From Schoenoplectus triqueter (lineage: Eukaryota; Streptophyta; Magnoliopsida; Poales; Cyperaceae), in contig CAXKVV010000116.1 of NCBI GenBank assembly GCA_964058805.1, positions 1 to 33,213 on the forward strand: DNA of 33,213 nucleotides. Reading direction: 5' to 3'. This document shows, piece after piece, positions 32,031 through 33,213 of the stretch (its first letter is position 1; the number at the start of each line of letters is the position of its first letter). Below the pieces are notes generated by a model. The model saw only the letters and a list, made by a program, of their open reading frames with translations, ran no database searches and was not told the origin of the DNA. Both the position numbers and the translations under genes were made by a program.

Positions 32031-32539
32031 GCAACCATCTGCGTGGTGCAGATATCACTATATGAGCAATATTCTCGCCTATGGAAATGTGATACTACAC
32101 GGAATTCTACGAAGATACGTGCTACATTAAATCTCAATAGGAGTGGTCCAATTTTTTTTTTTTTTTTAAGAACACACTTTAGAAGTCAATTGTTTTCTTG
32201 GAAACCCTCTCCAATCGTAGAAATTTGCAGAGAGCGTCTACTTCCACAAGACAGTCTATATGAAACCTGCCTGTGACTCCTGTGACCCTGTCCAAACAAG
32301 TCAGGACTAGTCAAAATCGTAGAGTTCCAATTTAACGGCTGTGATCTTTTTACACTGTCCAGCGAGCCATGTGTAACTGGAGAGGATCCATTCGTGTTTG
32401 AGGCGCATATAGTCTCTCTTTTAGCTTGAAATGGGAAATAACGTTTTTCTTTCTTTACAGAGAAGGAGACATGTGAGAAAGAGCCAAATGAAAGCGTGCC
32501 AGTGTTCCTTTCGGTTGGCATAGGAGTTTTGGAACCAAG

Positions 32540-32582
32540 AGAGGAAAAATAAAATAAATAAATAAATAAATAAATAAATAAA
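32540..32582. repeat. (TAAA)n microsatellite
   Basis: About ten AAAT/TAAA tetranucleotide units in a row. Open frames across it on the minus strand encode only low-complexity Leu/Phe/Tyr-type repeats. Confidence 0.9.
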
Positions 32583-32584
32583 AA

Positions 32585-32664
32585 GAAGTGCTCTTTTGGT
32601 TGGTTCCAACGCTAGAGTCCATAAAGAGTGCTATTTTGGTTGGTTCCAACTCTAGAGTCCATAA
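32585..32664. repeat. Tandem duplication of about 42 bp
   Basis: AGTGCTCTTTTGGTTGGTTC, then CAACGCTAGAGTCCATAA is followed at once by AGTGCTATTTTGGTTGGTTC, then CAACTCTAGAGTCCATAA. Two substitutions separate the copies. It borders the microsatellite, consistent with replication slippage. Confidence 0.85.
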
Positions 32665-33213
32665 TTAATCACATGCCATCGCCTCGTCAAATTTGTTTCG
32701 GAGATTGTATTAATTGAAAAATAAGTAAATAACTAATTTTTAATTCCATGCAATGAATCTGGATGGGCTCATAACATTTGCACAATTTAAAAAAAAAGGA
32801 ATTAATTCCACTTCAAAACTTTAAATTTAATAAAATATCATTCCAATACTTCAATTCCTCCGGTGCCACTCCAAAACACATTTATTTAGTTATTTATCAT
32901 TAATATCATATACATAATAAATTAATGAATAAAAATATGAAAAATAACTGGTAAAATCAGTAAGCATGCCTCTACAGCTGACACAAGGACACAAACCCAG
33001 TAAAATCAGTAAACAATACGAGAAGCACCAGAGAGGCCTGGCCGGGCTTAGCACAGAGGGGGCATCAGTTTTGCTGAGACGGCCACAAGTGGAGAGGCGA
33101 GCCGCCCTCAGGACTGGCCGAGGGAGGTAAGGCGTCGTTGCCAGTTAAAAGGCGAAGATGAGGTGGGAATTCGACTGGTCAATTTACCGATTTTGGGGGG
33201 TGAAAGAGGAAAA
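32665..33213. other. Window end, GC-richer unidentified segment
   Basis: 32665-32990 is AT-rich with nothing recognised. 33020-33213 is markedly more GC-rich (GGCCTGGCCGGGC, GGCGAGCCGCCC) and could be the edge of a gene or of another repeat continuing past the window. No frame could be assigned. Confidence 0.35.

Noticed and set aside
32421..32649. Minus-strand frames of 62-64 codons
   Set aside because: Created by the TAAA microsatellite and the adjacent tandem duplication.
1..33213. CRISPR arrays, operons, riboswitches or phage-type systems
   Set aside because: No regularly spaced identical repeats and no bacterial gene organisation; introns and plant retroelements show a eukaryotic origin.

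Overview
The window looks like nuclear DNA of a flowering plant, most likely a eudicot. It is AT-rich, its genes have short exons split by GT-AG introns, the recognisable genes are plant families (D-type cyclin, PUF protein, thaumatin-like protein, receptor-like kinase), and much of the rest is Copia LTR retrotransposon debris and small DNA transposons. No species can be named from the sequence alone. All exon models here were built by hand from splice signals and family resemblance.

Layout, left to right. 1-1300: AT-rich flank with one putative transposon end and a TATA-like stretch. 1307-3045 (+): a six-exon cyclin D gene, closest to the CYCD7 type, apparently intact. 3046-5200: intergenic, with a Tourist-like MITE. 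5396-12721 (+): a thaumatin-like protein (TLP) gene broken into pieces. Its signal-peptide exon is followed by a decayed Copia element in intron 1 (5484-8987), with a second copy of exon 1 embedded next to one LTR. Exon 2 follows (9235-9507). Exon 3 is cut in two by a younger, non-autonomous Copia element (10151-12524) flanked by a perfect 5-bp target duplication. 13164-15824 (-): an eight-exon PUF (Pumilio) RNA-binding protein gene, apparently intact and convergent with the TLP remnant. 17340-19040: a possible but unrecognised minus-strand transcription unit.

19486-19886: a long inverted-repeat element. 21230-22334 (+): a receptor-like kinase pseudogene fragment. 23068-23330: a scrambled Copia fragment. 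24259-26830: two LTRs of one Copia family in head-to-head orientation plus a decayed gag, best explained by one insertion later rearranged by an inversion. 27193-28934: three small DNA elements in succession, including an 855-bp hAT-type element with dense GGGTACCCG-type subterminal arrays and an 8-bp target duplication. 30726-30890: a CACTA-like element built of three hairpins. The final 2 kb holds simple repeats and an unidentified GC-richer end.

The two convincing functional genes (cyclin D and PUF) have no obvious joint role; plant genes are not arranged in operons and I infer none. The main story is progressive destruction of the TLP gene by retrotransposons, and several rearrangements can be read almost base by base from target-site duplications. 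I found no convincing new defence, toxin or RNA-guided system.
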